From: Oscillatoria salina IIICB1
GTDB taxonomy: Bacteria; Cyanobacteriota; Cyanobacteriia; Cyanobacteriales; SIO1D9
Assembly (NCBI RefSeq): GCF_020144665.1
Contig: NZ_JAAHBQ010000022.1
Coordinates: 1-64,000, forward strand
DNA: 64,000 bases
Direction of reading: 5' to 3'
Below are positions 55,434 through 64,000 of this stretch, piece by piece (position 1 is the first letter of the stretch; each line of letters opens with the position of its first letter). The notes under the pieces were generated by a model. The model searched no databases. It was not told the DNA's origin and worked only from the letters and a program-made list of their open reading frames with translations. Position numbers and translations under genes: made by a program.

Positions 55434-58400
55434 TTAATCTTCTCTCTTTACCATAAAAGTAGCAATTTGCCAAGGGAGAATTGGAAATTTGTTCTTGTTA
55501 ATAAAAGTTAAAGGTCGCTCTAAGAAATCGACTTGAGAGGCGATCGCCAATTCTAATTCTCCATTTAAAGATAAGTGGGCAGTTTCTCCGTGGCATTCGT
55601 AGCAGCGCAAAATTAAGGCTTCGGAGTCGTTTTCTGCGGGTTTTAACGCCATTAAAATTAAGTTTTCGGCGGAGAAGTCTAATAGTTTACCAGCCGGAGG
55701 TAAGCTAGTTTGAGCATTTTCTCCAGAATTTACTCGCTCCCCCAACCAGACTTTTACTGGTAAATTCAATTCGTAGCCTTTACGGACTGTCTCTGCTGAG
55801 AGCCAAGAACCTTGATGAGGGTAGAGAGCATAGGTAAAATGATGGATACCGCGATCGCTGTGGGGATCGGGCCAAGTTGAACTTCGCAGCAAGGTTAAGC
55901 GTAATTGATGGGGTTTACTGTCATAGCCATATTTACAGTCATTGAGTAAACTAACGCCATAATTATCGTCGCTTAAATCTGCCCAGTGGAGTGCAGGAAC
56001 CTCCCATTTCGCTTTTTCGGCGGGAGTTTGCGGTTTTGTCGGGCGTTTAATTGTCGCGCAGGGTATTTCGTAGCTAGCATAGTCGCTTTCGAGGTTGAGA
56101 GGGAAAGCGGCTTTGACTAAAACGTGAGTTTCTCGCCAGTTAACGGTTGTAGAGATTTTGAGTATTGGCGAGTTAACTTCTAAGAGATAATCTTGACAAA
56201 ATTCCGAGGATGCTAAAGTGCGAATTACTTGCAAACGCTGTCGGATCTTACCGCGATCGCGCCATTGAATCGATTTTAGCGTGGTTGGGGGTAAAGGATA
56301 CTGTTCGTAATTCGGGTCAATATTCCACGCATCCCAATATTGTCCGCGATCGCGGAACCCTTGTAATTTATTTCCCGCACCACGAAGGACTTCTTGACAG
56401 TTAATTTTGTCGTAAACACTACTTAAATCGCCTGTTTCTGGATTAACGACTACTCGCAAATAGTCATTTTCCAAGATATATTCTTCCCCAGTCCCTAATT
56501 CCCCCTCACCAGTCCCCAGTCCCTCATCTTGACACAACCAAAAAACACGATAACCAATTGAGGGAATATCTTTCGCAACAAATAAAAGTTGATTGTTAGT
56601 AGTCAACTGAGAAGGTAACTTTTCTCCAGCTAAATCGTAAATAGCCCACTCACCCAGAGGTAAACTAAGAGAAACCACTGGATCTCGCTGCCAGTTTAGA
56701 GAGTTAAAAATAATTATTGGTCGTGCTTCTGGTTGAGGTGGTGATGGTAACTTAATTTGGGAGGCAATATAGTCTAAGGAATCTGTTAAGATTTCTGTAG
56801 CTATTTTTTCTACTTCCCGCCATCCTTGGTTAGCGTCCACAAAAACCTTCGGAATCGATGTTCCCGGTAAAATATCGTGAAATTGATTGAATAATACCCG
56901 TTTCCAAGCTGAGGAAATTTTCTCTTTTACCTCTTGCCAAACCGCCGTTTTGGTGTTATTATTTATCATGGGGAAAGATGACGACCTATAAACCCCCTCT
57001 CGATCGATTAGGGTAGCAAGAGAAGAAAATAACTCTGCTTGAGACAATAAATCTTCACAACGACGATTGAATAATTTTTGGTCGGCATGGGTAGTATAAC
57101 AACCCCGATGGAACTCAAGATATAATTCATCGTTCCAAATGGGAAGTTGGTGGTTGGTGGTTGAAAGAGACGTGAAATTTTGCGTCTCTTTTTTTGTCAT
57201 CGCAAGTAACTCCTGCAAATATTCACTCGCAGTAGTAAATTCTAAGCGAGGTAAAAAAGGAGAAGTAGAGAAACGCTGCTGTACTTCTAGCATATCGCGA
57301 GAAGGACCGCCGCCGCGATCGCCAACACCAGGAAGCCAAAAAGCAGTCTTCAAACTCGTTTGTTGTTCCCAAGTAATAGCATAATCAGTCATAGGCTGGG
57401 GGTTAGTATCCATCACCCCAGTTACATTAGGAGGAGACATCAAAGTTAAAATTTTTGTCTCATCCGGAGACATCCACCAAAAAATACCATGAGGAAACTT
57501 AGTCGAATCATTCCAATGTAATTTTCCCGTCACAAAATATTCGATTCCACTTTGCTTTAAAATTTGTGGTAGCTGCCAAGTAAAACCAAAACTATCTGGT
57601 AGCCATGCAACTTGAGTAAATTCGCCAAACTTTTCTTGAAAATAAAGTTGTCCATAAAGCAATTGACGAATAATTGATTCTCCCCTCACTAAATTTACAT
57701 CAGGTTCGACCCACATTCCCCCCAAAAATTCCCAACGTTTAGTTTTGATAACTGCTTTAATTTGCGCAAATAAATCGGGGCGATTTTCTTCAATCCAAGC
57801 ATACAAAGCTGGCGTACTATGACCAAAAGTAAGCTGAGGAAAATCATTTTGTAACTGTAAAACCGACGCAAAAGTTCGTTGCGCTACATCCCAAGTTTCC
57901 TTAACTTCCCATAGCCAAGCCATGTCAAGATGAGCATGAGAAAGCATTTTAATTTTGCGTTGTTTAATGTCAGCAGCTAAAGGCTGTAAATTCTGGCGGA
58001 TAGCGGCTAAACAAGCATCAAATTCAGCTTTATTTGAAACAGCATCCCAAGGAATTGTCATTAATTCTTTAGTAAAAATATCTAGTTTTTCTGGTGCAAA
58101 AGCAGCTAAATATTTCTGCAAAACAGTTAACTCATCGGCGACAAAACCTGGGTCAAGAGAGTCACTTAAATACTCAGCTTCATAAACACATTTAGACCGC
58201 ATCAAAGCACCAAGATCGTGTCCCGGACTAACTAAACGCAAAGTAACGATAATTTCTGTACCAGGAATTGCTGATTCTGTGAGTAATATTCTCACTGAAG
58301 ATTCCCATAGATCTCCTTCTTGAACTAACTTACCATTAACAAAAACTTGGACATATTCCGCCCACCAAGTTAGTACCAGACGCAAACTTAATCCTGCTAA

Positions 58401-58631
58401 AGGATAACCTTGTAAATTTTCGGGAATCACAAATTTTTGTCCTAACCAACGCACTTGACTACCAGCATCCCAAGCAAGATAACCTTTTTCGTTTGGTTCC
58501 GCAAATTGCCAATCAACTAAATTAATTGCTGGCGAATTTTCCCTTGCTGGTAAATCAGAATAAAGCCAATTAGCTTGGACATCAATTTCAGTTAAAGAAC
58601 GAAGTTTAGCGAGATTGTCGAACGTTATCAT
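55434..58631 (-). CDS. Glycoside hydrolase family 38 alpha-mannosidase
   Basis: A 1065-residue cytosolic-type alpha-mannosidase. The N-terminal sandwich (about 1-220) precedes the catalytic domain (about 225-500) with zinc-ligand and nucleophile motifs: SHAHLDMAWLWEV, EPDVNLVRGESIIRQL and WLPDSFGFTWQLPQIL (nucleophile Asp). A helical bundle and C-terminal beta domains follow. It likely trims alpha-mannosides or recycles storage glycans. An STRR unit at 56485-56526 is read in frame as GLGTGEGELGTGEE in a loop near residue 705-718. No signal peptide. The gene starts 32 bp past psbN on the opposite strand. Confidence 0.93.
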   Translation of the reverse strand: MITFDNLAKLRSLTEIDVQANWLYSDLPARENSPAINLVDWQFAEPNEKGYLAWDAGSQVRWLGQKFVIPENLQGYPLAGLSLRLVLTWWAEYVQVFVNGKLVQEGDLWESSVRILLTESAIPGTEIIVTLRLVSPGHDLGALMRSKCVYEAEYLSDSLDPGFVADELTVLQKYLAAFAPEKLDIFTKELMTIPWDAVSNKAEFDACLAAIRQNLQPLAADIKQRKIKMLSHAHLDMAWLWEVKETWDVAQRTFASVLQLQNDFPQLTFGHSTPALYAWIEENRPDLFAQIKAVIKTKRWEFLGGMWVEPDVNLVRGESIIRQLLYGQLYFQEKFGEFTQVAWLPDSFGFTWQLPQILKQSGIEYFVTGKLHWNDSTKFPHGIFWWMSPDETKILTLMSPPNVTGVMDTNPQPMTDYAITWEQQTSLKTAFWLPGVGDRGGGPSRDMLEVQQRFSTSPFLPRLEFTTASEYLQELLAMTKKETQNFTSLSTTNHQLPIWNDELYLEFHRGCYTTHADQKLFNRRCEDLLSQAELFSSLATLIDREGVYRSSSFPMINNNTKTAVWQEVKEKISSAWKRVLFNQFHDILPGTSIPKVFVDANQGWREVEKIATEILTDSLDYIASQIKLPSPPQPEARPIIIFNSLNWQRDPVVSLSLPLGEWAIYDLAGEKLPSQLTTNNQLLFVAKDIPSIGYRVFWLCQDEGLGTGEGELGTGEEYILENDYLRVVVNPETGDLSSVYDKINCQEVLRGAGNKLQGFRDRGQYWDAWNIDPNYEQYPLPPTTLKSIQWRDRGKIRQRLQVIRTLASSEFCQDYLLEVNSPILKISTTVNWRETHVLVKAAFPLNLESDYASYEIPCATIKRPTKPQTPAEKAKWEVPALHWADLSDDNYGVSLLNDCKYGYDSKPHQLRLTLLRSSTWPDPHSDRGIHHFTYALYPHQGSWLSAETVRKGYELNLPVKVWLGERVNSGENAQTSLPPAGKLLDFSAENLILMALKPAENDSEALILRCYECHGETAHLSLNGELELAIASQVDFLERPLTFINKNKFPILPWQIATFMVKRED
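56485..56526. repeat. STRR unit inside the mannosidase gene
   Basis: CCCCAGTCCCTAATTCCCCC and CCAGTCCCCAGTCCC on plus, read on minus as a Gly-rich loop. Same heptamer family, opposite reading strand to the other in-gene copies. Confidence 0.75.
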
Positions 58632-58808
58632 CTTCCTAAATTAACTAATTAAGTCGAGCTTGAAGTAGTCAATCCCCTCTCAGTTATAATTGTGACATCT
58701 AGGATCGCTAATTTCTGCAATTAGAGGGAGAGAGAGTCAGTATTTAGATGGAATTATTGACGCGATCTTCTCGCTAGCATAATCTATGAAGCATTGATAG
58801 AGTCAATT

Positions 58809-59255
58809 ATGAGTGCGACAGGCTTGTCTGTATTTGACGAAACTGTACAAAAGACGAATATTTTTGTCAACGAAGTCGCAAAAGAACTTAACCTGGATAA
58901 GGATAAAGCTTTTCGAGGACTAAGGATAGTTTTGCATAAATTGCGCGACCGAATTCCAGTTAACGAAGCAGTTGACTTGGGTTCGCAATTGCCAATTTTC
59001 CTAGCTGGATTTTACTACGAAAGTTGGAAACCTGCGGCTACTCCGACAAAAGAACGCAGCCAAGAAGCATTTTTCGACAGCATCGAGTCAACTTATCAAA
59101 GTCAAAATCTCGAACCCGATGTAGAAATCGAAAAATTGGTTCGCGCTGTTTTCAAAGTCTTGTCTAAGCAAGTCAATTCCGGAGAAATAAAAGATGTCGT
59201 CTCGATTATGCCAGCCGAGTTAAAAGAACTTTTTCCTCAAGCAGTAAGAGCCTAA
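58809..59255 (+). CDS. DUF2267 domain-containing protein
   Basis: The ATG at 58809 (MSATGLSVFDETVQKTN) gives 148 residues; a TTG 15 bp upstream has no better support. The DUF2267 pattern is clear: DETVQKTNIFVNEVAKEL, AFRGLRIVLHKLRDRIPVNE, and a second half-repeat ending DVVSIMPAELKELFP. The family is all-helical, soluble and of unknown role, often near stress or ribosome-hibernation genes. It precedes the HPF fusion by 29 bp, so they are probably cotranscribed. Confidence 0.85.
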   Translation: MSATGLSVFDETVQKTNIFVNEVAKELNLDKDKAFRGLRIVLHKLRDRIPVNEAVDLGSQLPIFLAGFYYESWKPAATPTKERSQEAFFDSIESTYQSQNLEPDVEIEKLVRAVFKVLSKQVNSGEIKDVVSIMPAELKELFPQAVRA

Positions 59256-59284
59256 AAATGTAGCCAGGAGAAATAAAATCAATC

Positions 59285-59908
59285 ATGAAAATACCTTTAG
59301 AAATTTCTTATCGTGGTGTAGATAAATCCGAAGCAATTGAATCGCTGATTCGGCAAAAAGCTAGTAAACTAGAACAAGTTTGTAACTACATGAATAGCTG
59401 TCGAGTTATTGTCGAAAAAATTCACGAACATCCGAAAAGCGGTTCTCCTTATCGGGTGAGAATTGATATGACTGTACCGCCCGGACACGAATTAGCTGTT
59501 GATAAAAGTCCCGATGCAGGTAAACAGTATGAACCTTTAGATGCAGTGATTCGCGATGCTTTTGAAGCAGCGCGTCGTCAGCTAAAAGAATTAACTGAAA
59601 AGCAACGCGGTGATGTTAAATTCCATCCCGAACAAGCAATGGAAGCCGTTGTTACTAAGTTATTTCCCGAACAAGATTACGGTTTTCTCCAGCCCTTGTC
59701 CGGTCAAGAAGAAGTTTTCTTCCACCGGAATAGCGTAATTAATAATGATTTTGACCGGATAAGAGTAGGTACTGGGGTTCAATTTGCGGCTCTACAAGAT
59801 GACCAAGGTGTTCGTGCAACTACAGTGCAAATTGTTAGTAAACCTGGTGCTACGATTGACCGAGATACAAAAGAAGAAATAGAGCCGCCTTTGGGTTGGA
59901 AAAAATAA
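59285..59908 (+). CDS. HPF/RaiA ribosome-hibernation-like domain fused to a cold-shock domain
   Basis: A 207-residue fusion. The N-terminal half (about 1-110) is an HPF/YfiA-type fold (LEISYRGVDKSEAIESLIRQ, CRVIVEKIHEHPKSG, DAVIRDAFEAARRQLKEL). The C-terminal half (about 120-190) is a cold-shock/S1-like beta-barrel (TKLFPEQDYGFLQ, EEVFFHRNSV, VGTGVQFAALQDDQGVRAT) with the RNA-binding aromatic residues. It is shorter than the light-repressed LrtA type, which has a different C-terminal dimerisation domain. It probably binds ribosomes or RNA under stress. A terminator follows. Confidence 0.85.
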   Translation: MKIPLEISYRGVDKSEAIESLIRQKASKLEQVCNYMNSCRVIVEKIHEHPKSGSPYRVRIDMTVPPGHELAVDKSPDAGKQYEPLDAVIRDAFEAARRQLKELTEKQRGDVKFHPEQAMEAVVTKLFPEQDYGFLQPLSGQEEVFFHRNSVINNDFDRIRVGTGVQFAALQDDQGVRATTVQIVSKPGATIDRDTKEEIEPPLGWKK

Positions 59909-59926
59909 ATTATTTTCCGGGAGATA

Positions 59927-59961
59927 AAACTGCAAAAGTTGTGGTGACTTTTGTAGTTTTA
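59927..59961 (+). terminator. Intrinsic terminator after the HPF-cold-shock gene
   Basis: AAACTGCAAAAGT pairs with ACTTTTGTAGTTT (one wobble) across a 7-base loop, then TTATTTATTT. It lies 19 bp past the stop codon. Confidence 0.85.
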
Positions 59962-60022
59962 TTTATTTCAACAATTTGTAAATATTGACTTGCTTTTCAA
60001 GGCAAAATAATTAATTATATTT

Positions 60023-61432
60023 ATGGGGCATCTCGTGTCGTATCATTCGTCAGGACATCTTGTGCAGGACTTTAGTTCTGAAATTTTATCTCCTTATTTG
60101 TCACCGGGAAGCGATCGCGACCTGAGTTTGGATTCTACGCTCCGAGAATTGCCTTTGTATGATTTTCGGGCAGAATTGACTTGTTTGGGGATAGAAGTAG
60201 CCAGAATTTTCCAAAAAGATGCTTTATTGCCCGGAGCGATCTTGACAGAAGAAGGAGAATATGCTGGGATAATTTCGCGACGACAATTCCTAGAATTTTT
60301 GCTGTTACCCCACGGACGAGAGTTATTTTTACAGCATCCGTTAGAAGTTCTCCACAGTTACAATCGTCAAGAAACCTTGATTTTACCTGGGGATACGCCA
60401 ATTTTATCAGCAGCGCAACAGGCATTGCGGCGATCGCCACTTTTACAATCAGAACCAATTGTCGTAAAATTAGAACCCTCAGTTTATCGTCTTTTAGATT
60501 TTCAGCAGTTAAATCTCGCTTCTTGGCAAATTCGTGGAATCGAAACTCAAGTACGTTACGAACGCACCCAAGCGCGAATCATTCAAACTGAAAAAATGGC
60601 AAGTTTGGGGCGTTTAGTTGATGGTATTGCACACGAAATTTTAGATCCAGTGGGTTTTATTTGGGGTAATTTAACTTACGTTTCTACTTATACAGAAGCA
60701 TTATTAGAATTAATAGCTGCTTATGAAGAAATTTGTCAGGAAACAAACGCAGAAATTGTTCGATTAAAAGAAGAAATTGAACTAGATTTTTTACAGCAAG
60801 ATTTACCGAGAGCAGTTGGTAGTATTAAAACTGGCGCAGAACGCTTAAAAAAGTTATCAGTTAGCTTGCAAAACTTTTGTCATATTGACGAAGTTTATCC
60901 GAAACCAGCAGATATTAATTCTTGTTTAGATGGAATTATTTTGCTCTTAAAAAATCGCCTGCAAAGCGAAATTGAAATAGTCAAAAACTACGGTCATCTG
61001 CCGCCAGTAACTTGTTATATCGGCGAAATATCGCAAGTTTTTATGAATATTTTGACAAATGCTGTTGACGCTTTGCTTAACGAAGCTGTCAGTCAGAAAC
61101 TCGCTCAAGAATATGGGAGAAAAAGACAAGAAACAGTTAATGAAAAACCGCGCATCGAAATAACAACCCAAGTCTGGTTTGCCGATACAAAACATACTAA
61201 AACCAGTGTCGAACGCTGGGTTTCCGTTCGTATTAGGGACAACGGACCCGGAATGCCGCAAAAGACTCAACGAGAAATTCGCGAGACTTTTTCCGTGAAA
61301 AAACGAGCCGCCAAAGAGACAAGTTTAGCCGTCAGTTATCAAATTGTAACCGCCAAACACGGAGGGGAAATTAAGCTGCGATCGCAACCGGGAATGGGAA
61401 CAGAATTTGAAATTCTTTTACCTTTAGTTTGA
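60023..61432 (+). CDS. Sensor histidine kinase with CBS-like N-terminus
   Basis: A 469-residue soluble kinase. The N-terminal part (about 30-160) has a CBS-like pattern (LYDFRAELTCLGIEVARIFQ, GAILTEEGEYAGIISRRQFL). His204 in DGIAHEILDPVGF is the phospho-acceptor. The catalytic domain (about 320-469) has NILTNAVDAL, RDNGPGMP and GTEFEILLPL. The usual GxGLGL G2 box reads KETSLAVSYQI, so it is divergent, as seen in some cyanobacterial kinases. No partner regulator is adjacent. Confidence 0.85.
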   Translation: MGHLVSYHSSGHLVQDFSSEILSPYLSPGSDRDLSLDSTLRELPLYDFRAELTCLGIEVARIFQKDALLPGAILTEEGEYAGIISRRQFLEFLLLPHGRELFLQHPLEVLHSYNRQETLILPGDTPILSAAQQALRRSPLLQSEPIVVKLEPSVYRLLDFQQLNLASWQIRGIETQVRYERTQARIIQTEKMASLGRLVDGIAHEILDPVGFIWGNLTYVSTYTEALLELIAAYEEICQETNAEIVRLKEEIELDFLQQDLPRAVGSIKTGAERLKKLSVSLQNFCHIDEVYPKPADINSCLDGIILLLKNRLQSEIEIVKNYGHLPPVTCYIGEISQVFMNILTNAVDALLNEAVSQKLAQEYGRKRQETVNEKPRIEITTQVWFADTKHTKTSVERWVSVRIRDNGPGMPQKTQREIRETFSVKKRAAKETSLAVSYQIVTAKHGGEIKLRSQPGMGTEFEILLPLV

Positions 61433-61465
61433 GTTGATTGTTACTTCTTAAAAGAGGAGATAAAA

Positions 61466-62398
61466 ATGGTACAGCAAGAGCAAGAGGAAAAAAAAATAAT
61501 CGAAAATTCATCTGAAGTAACCAGGAATTCTGACGTACAAGAAGATTTTCCTATTTCAAATAGTCAAACAAGTTTCATGCATTTAACAGAAAATAATAGT
61601 TCTAAGTTAGGTTCTCTACAATCATTAAGGCACTTAACACATTTAAGCTTGTCTGCTAATCAAATTATTGATCTTACTCCATTATGCTCGCTAGTCAACT
61701 TAAAGTGGTTAATGTTGGATGTAAAGCAAGTTAGTGATTTTAGTCCATTGCGCTCGTTGAACAACTTAGAAGATTTAATGATTCATAATCATAAAATTAG
61801 TAACCTAGAACCATTAAGTTCGCTATTGAACTTAGTAAATTTACAGTTGACTAGCAACCAAATTAATAATTTGAATCCATTACAATCCCTTTCTAAGTTA
61901 AAAACTTTATTTTTTTGGAATACTCAAATTAGTGACCTCAGCCCTCTAAGATCGCTTCTTAATTTAAAAGTTTTGCATTTAGGTAATAATCAAATTAGTG
62001 ACCTCAGCCCACTAAAAGATCTACCTAAATTAAAAACATTTCGTATTTTTCGTGTTCACCTTTCTAGAAAATATTGGACTCGCATTAATGAGTGGAAAGC
62101 GGAATGGCTTTTGACAGAAACAAATGCAGCAATCAGACGAGTTCTTATCCGACAAATAGGTTATAAAAGAATTTGTTCGGAATTAGGAGCAACAGAAATT
62201 GATGCTTGGAGAGAATATGTTTTATTTAGAATTGATGCTGAGATAGACACAGAACCAATTTTTCTTTTGAAAATGATTGACTCTAGCACCAATGACATTT
62301 ACTTTCTGAGAGTACCACCAAATCTCAACTCAGCGCGTGAAGCTATTCGCTGGCTAAATCACGGTATTGACCCCGAAGAATTTGCCATTGAAACTTAA
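61466..62398 (+). CDS. Leucine-rich-repeat protein, internalin-type
   Basis: A 310-residue protein with no signal peptide. After a charged N-terminus, about six repeats of 22 residues (about 45-190), each with L(T/S)xLxLxxNxIxDLxPLxxLxxL, form a solenoid. The remainder (about 195-310) is a folded-looking, Trp- and Arg-rich domain (WRTRINEWKAEW-like, then IGYKRICSELGATEIDAWREY). The C-terminal domain resembles DUF-type regions of cyanobacterial LRR proteins, but no name can be given. A protein-binding role is likely. Confidence 0.8.
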   Translation: MVQQEQEEKKIIENSSEVTRNSDVQEDFPISNSQTSFMHLTENNSSKLGSLQSLRHLTHLSLSANQIIDLTPLCSLVNLKWLMLDVKQVSDFSPLRSLNNLEDLMIHNHKISNLEPLSSLLNLVNLQLTSNQINNLNPLQSLSKLKTLFFWNTQISDLSPLRSLLNLKVLHLGNNQISDLSPLKDLPKLKTFRIFRVHLSRKYWTRINEWKAEWLLTETNAAIRRVLIRQIGYKRICSELGATEIDAWREYVLFRIDAEIDTEPIFLLKMIDSSTNDIYFLRVPPNLNSAREAIRWLNHGIDPEEFAIET

Positions 62399-62468
62399 AC
62401 CGAATCTGATTTTCTTCACAGAATCTCGCGGTTTCTAGAAAACTTATCTCGTTCTAAAAATTAAATTC

Positions 62469-63281
62469 CTAAAACAAAAATGACCATTCTTGCCATAACA
62501 TTAGCAAACCACTAAACATGACAAAAATCATCACCAACTGGCGAAATCTATTTTCACTGATGCGTTGTAACACCAAATGACCCAGCCAATTGCCCGGTAT
62601 TGCCGCCAAACCGATAAATAAGCCATAAATGAGATGTTGAGTCAGGAGAATGCCAAAAATCGCGTAGGAAAAGATTTTCACGATGTGAACCACCACCCTT
62701 GCAGTAGCTTGGGTTGCTAGCAACTCTTCTTTTTGCAGTCCAAAGCCAATATAAAAGGGCGCTAACAAAGGTCCCATACTTCCAAGAATTCCTGACAACA
62801 GCGAATAGACAAAGCCCCCAGGTAGAAAATACCAAGCCCGAACGTGGAAACCTTTTGCTTCTGTTTCCTTGGGGCGGAATTCTTTGAGTAAATAGTTGAG
62901 GGCGGAAACGATTAAGAAAATGCCGACAAAAACACCAATCCACTCAACGCGCACTTTGGTTAAGATGAAAGCCCCCATCAAGCTACCAAAGATAGCACCA
63001 GGAACTTCCCACAGAATCACACCCCAGTTGATGTGTTTTCGATAAGCAAAGGCGCGGTCAGCATTTCCGAGAATGGCTCCGGTTGTGGTGACTGGCGCGA
63101 TCGCGGCTGCTCCCAAAAATAATCCGATAATCGGCATTAAAAGTAAAGAGCTACCTCCCCCGGCGATCGTGCTAACAAACCAACTCAAAATACTAATTGG
63201 TTCTAAGCCAGCTATTACCTGAAGGTCTACTTTATCTAAAAAATACTGACTAGCTAATAAACTCAGCATTACTAATAACAT
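62469..63281 (-). CDS. TauE/SafE family sulfite exporter-type permease
   Basis: The ATG at 63281 gives 270 residues; a TTG one codon upstream and another ATG at 63269 are alternatives. Eight hydrophobic segments fit the TauE/SafE fold. It has a first-half motif STIAGGGSSLLLMPIIGLFL and a second-half GGFVYSLLSGILGSMGPLLA. The family moves sulfite, sulfonates or other organic anions, and the substrate is not predictable. It converges with the LRR gene (70 bp between stops). Confidence 0.85.
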   Translation of the reverse strand: MLLVMLSLLASQYFLDKVDLQVIAGLEPISILSWFVSTIAGGGSSLLLMPIIGLFLGAAAIAPVTTTGAILGNADRAFAYRKHINWGVILWEVPGAIFGSLMGAFILTKVRVEWIGVFVGIFLIVSALNYLLKEFRPKETEAKGFHVRAWYFLPGGFVYSLLSGILGSMGPLLAPFYIGFGLQKEELLATQATARVVVHIVKIFSYAIFGILLTQHLIYGLFIGLAAIPGNWLGHLVLQRISENRFRQLVMIFVMFSGLLMLWQEWSFLF

Positions 63282-63445
63282 CAACTCTAATAAAATACTA
63301 AAAGCTTGCTCTGTACAATCAACCTTAATTTACAGTGTCGATCGACAAAGAGCAAGCAACTGACAATCTCACAAACGCCTAAATAATTATCGATGGATAT
63401 TGCGAGGACAAATTGACAAAATCTATCCTCAAATGTTAATGAATT

Positions 63446-63931
63446 CTACTCGTAGAAAACACCTTCAATCGGAACCCCATCCTCATGCTTATTCGCTTTG
63501 GATTTCCCCGGTAAAGACTCACCATCGACCCCAATACGGCTGACAGGAAGTTTTTCTTTTTCTGCACCTACGCGCAACAAAACCAGGGGTTCATCTCCGC
63601 AGCTTTGAAACTTGTAATAAGTTCCACGAGGTAGCAGAATTCCTTGATTTCGGGACAACTCAGCCACTTCTCCATCTTTACCAAAAAAGCGGGCTTTACC
63701 TGCGAGAACAACAAAAGTATGATCTTCACCTGGGTGGCTATGAAGAACATTTTCTCCACCTTGAGCGTAGCACTTGATTCTCACTGACATGAGATCTGTA
63801 CTTGCAAGAACGTAATCACTTCGACCTTTGCTCAAAAGCTGGGTTCTGACTTGATAAACTTGTGGTTCGGGAGAATTCGTGACCCGATCGTTAATATTAG
63901 TCGATTCTATCGATGACGCTTGAGCTTGCAT
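63446..63931 (-). CDS. Cupin domain-containing protein
   Basis: A 161-residue protein with a single RmlC-type cupin (about 45-130). Metal-ligand motif 1 is HSHPGEDHTFVVLAGKARFF and motif 2 is the GILLPRGTYYKF segment, which lacks a clear second histidine. The N-terminus (1-25) and the C-terminal tail with KANKHEDGVP are polar. It may bind a small ligand or metal. It is the last gene of the window and is transcribed toward the TauE/SafE gene 164 bp away. Confidence 0.85.
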   Translation of the reverse strand: MQAQASSIESTNINDRVTNSPEPQVYQVRTQLLSKGRSDYVLASTDLMSVRIKCYAQGGENVLHSHPGEDHTFVVLAGKARFFGKDGEVAELSRNQGILLPRGTYYKFQSCGDEPLVLLRVGAEKEKLPVSRIGVDGESLPGKSKANKHEDGVPIEGVFYE

Positions 63932-64000
63932 CGTAACAACTCCTTATTCAGTAGAACAGGTAGAACAAAACGTATGTTGCTAACATCAAGTTGAAAAATC

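Overview
The window comes from a cyanobacterial chromosome. It carries photosystem II genes (psbH, and a 43-codon psbN), NDH-1 subunits NdhF1 and NdhD1, the Rubisco-type LysR regulator RbcR and a cyanobacterial group 3 sigma factor. GCGATCGC (HIP1) octamers are frequent, and there are many STRR-type heptamer arrays (GGGGATT/GGGGACT). The repeats and the number of signalling and surface-glycan genes suggest a larger-genome, non-picoplanktonic cyanobacterium. I cannot name a genus. No tRNA, rRNA or CRISPR array was seen.

Layout. 1-5.3 kb: a minus-strand run with a zinc-ribbon Ser/Thr kinase followed by three solute-binding proteins that share one N-terminal membrane anchor; no ABC permease or ATPase is nearby. 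5.4-12.5 kb: rbcR, an NnrU/Z-ISO-like membrane protein, a thioredoxin-like protein, ndhF1 and ndhD1. 12.6-16.4 kb: a CBS-PAS histidine kinase and a REC-GGDEF-EAL regulator whose GGDEF site is degenerate. 16.5-21.3 kb: a DUF3616 protein, an unknown protein with an internal duplication, a Bax inhibitor-1 gene split by a 396-bp IS200/IS605-like element without transposase, a SigF-type sigma factor and a small unknown gene. 21.3-26.8 kb: a nickel/cobalt ECF-type importer (lipoprotein, NikL-like, NikM, NikQ, NikO), divergent from a ferritin-like protein and an FTR1 iron permease. 27-38.5 kb: an ankyrin protein, an ADP-forming acyl-CoA synthetase/GNAT fusion, a CBS protein, an orphan antitoxin-like gene, xisH-xisI, and the fermentation genes adhE, pflA and pflB. 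38.9-41.6 kb: tsaE, a YvcK-like gene, ruvC. 41.8-51.7 kb: a glycan locus with a methyltransferase, a GT2-methyltransferase fusion and a 2530-residue protein made of four TPR-glycosyltransferase modules plus a GT4-like domain. 52-59.9 kb: HAD hydrolase, CPP1-like protein, OmpR-type regulator, tatA, psbH/psbN, GH38 mannosidase, DUF2267 and an HPF-cold-shock fusion. 60-64 kb: a histidine kinase, a leucine-rich-repeat protein, a TauE/SafE transporter and a cupin.

How genes may work together. PflB/PflA split pyruvate into acetyl-CoA and formate, AdhE reduces acetyl-CoA to ethanol, and the synthetase fusion keeps the catalytic histidine needed to make ATP from acetyl-CoA. The adhE and pflB upstream regions share an identical 11-mer at nearly the same distance from their start codons. 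The metal genes (Ni/Co uptake, iron permease, ferritin) sit back to back.

Most notable observations: the kinase plus triple anchored binding-protein cassette; the transposase-less IS200/IS605 element with IS608-like TTAC and TCAA ends, whose removal restores the Bax inhibitor frame; STRR heptamers that are stop-free in all frames and lie in frame inside several genes; an 8 x 33-bp minisatellite inside the giant glycosyltransferase; and the shared fermentative upstream element.
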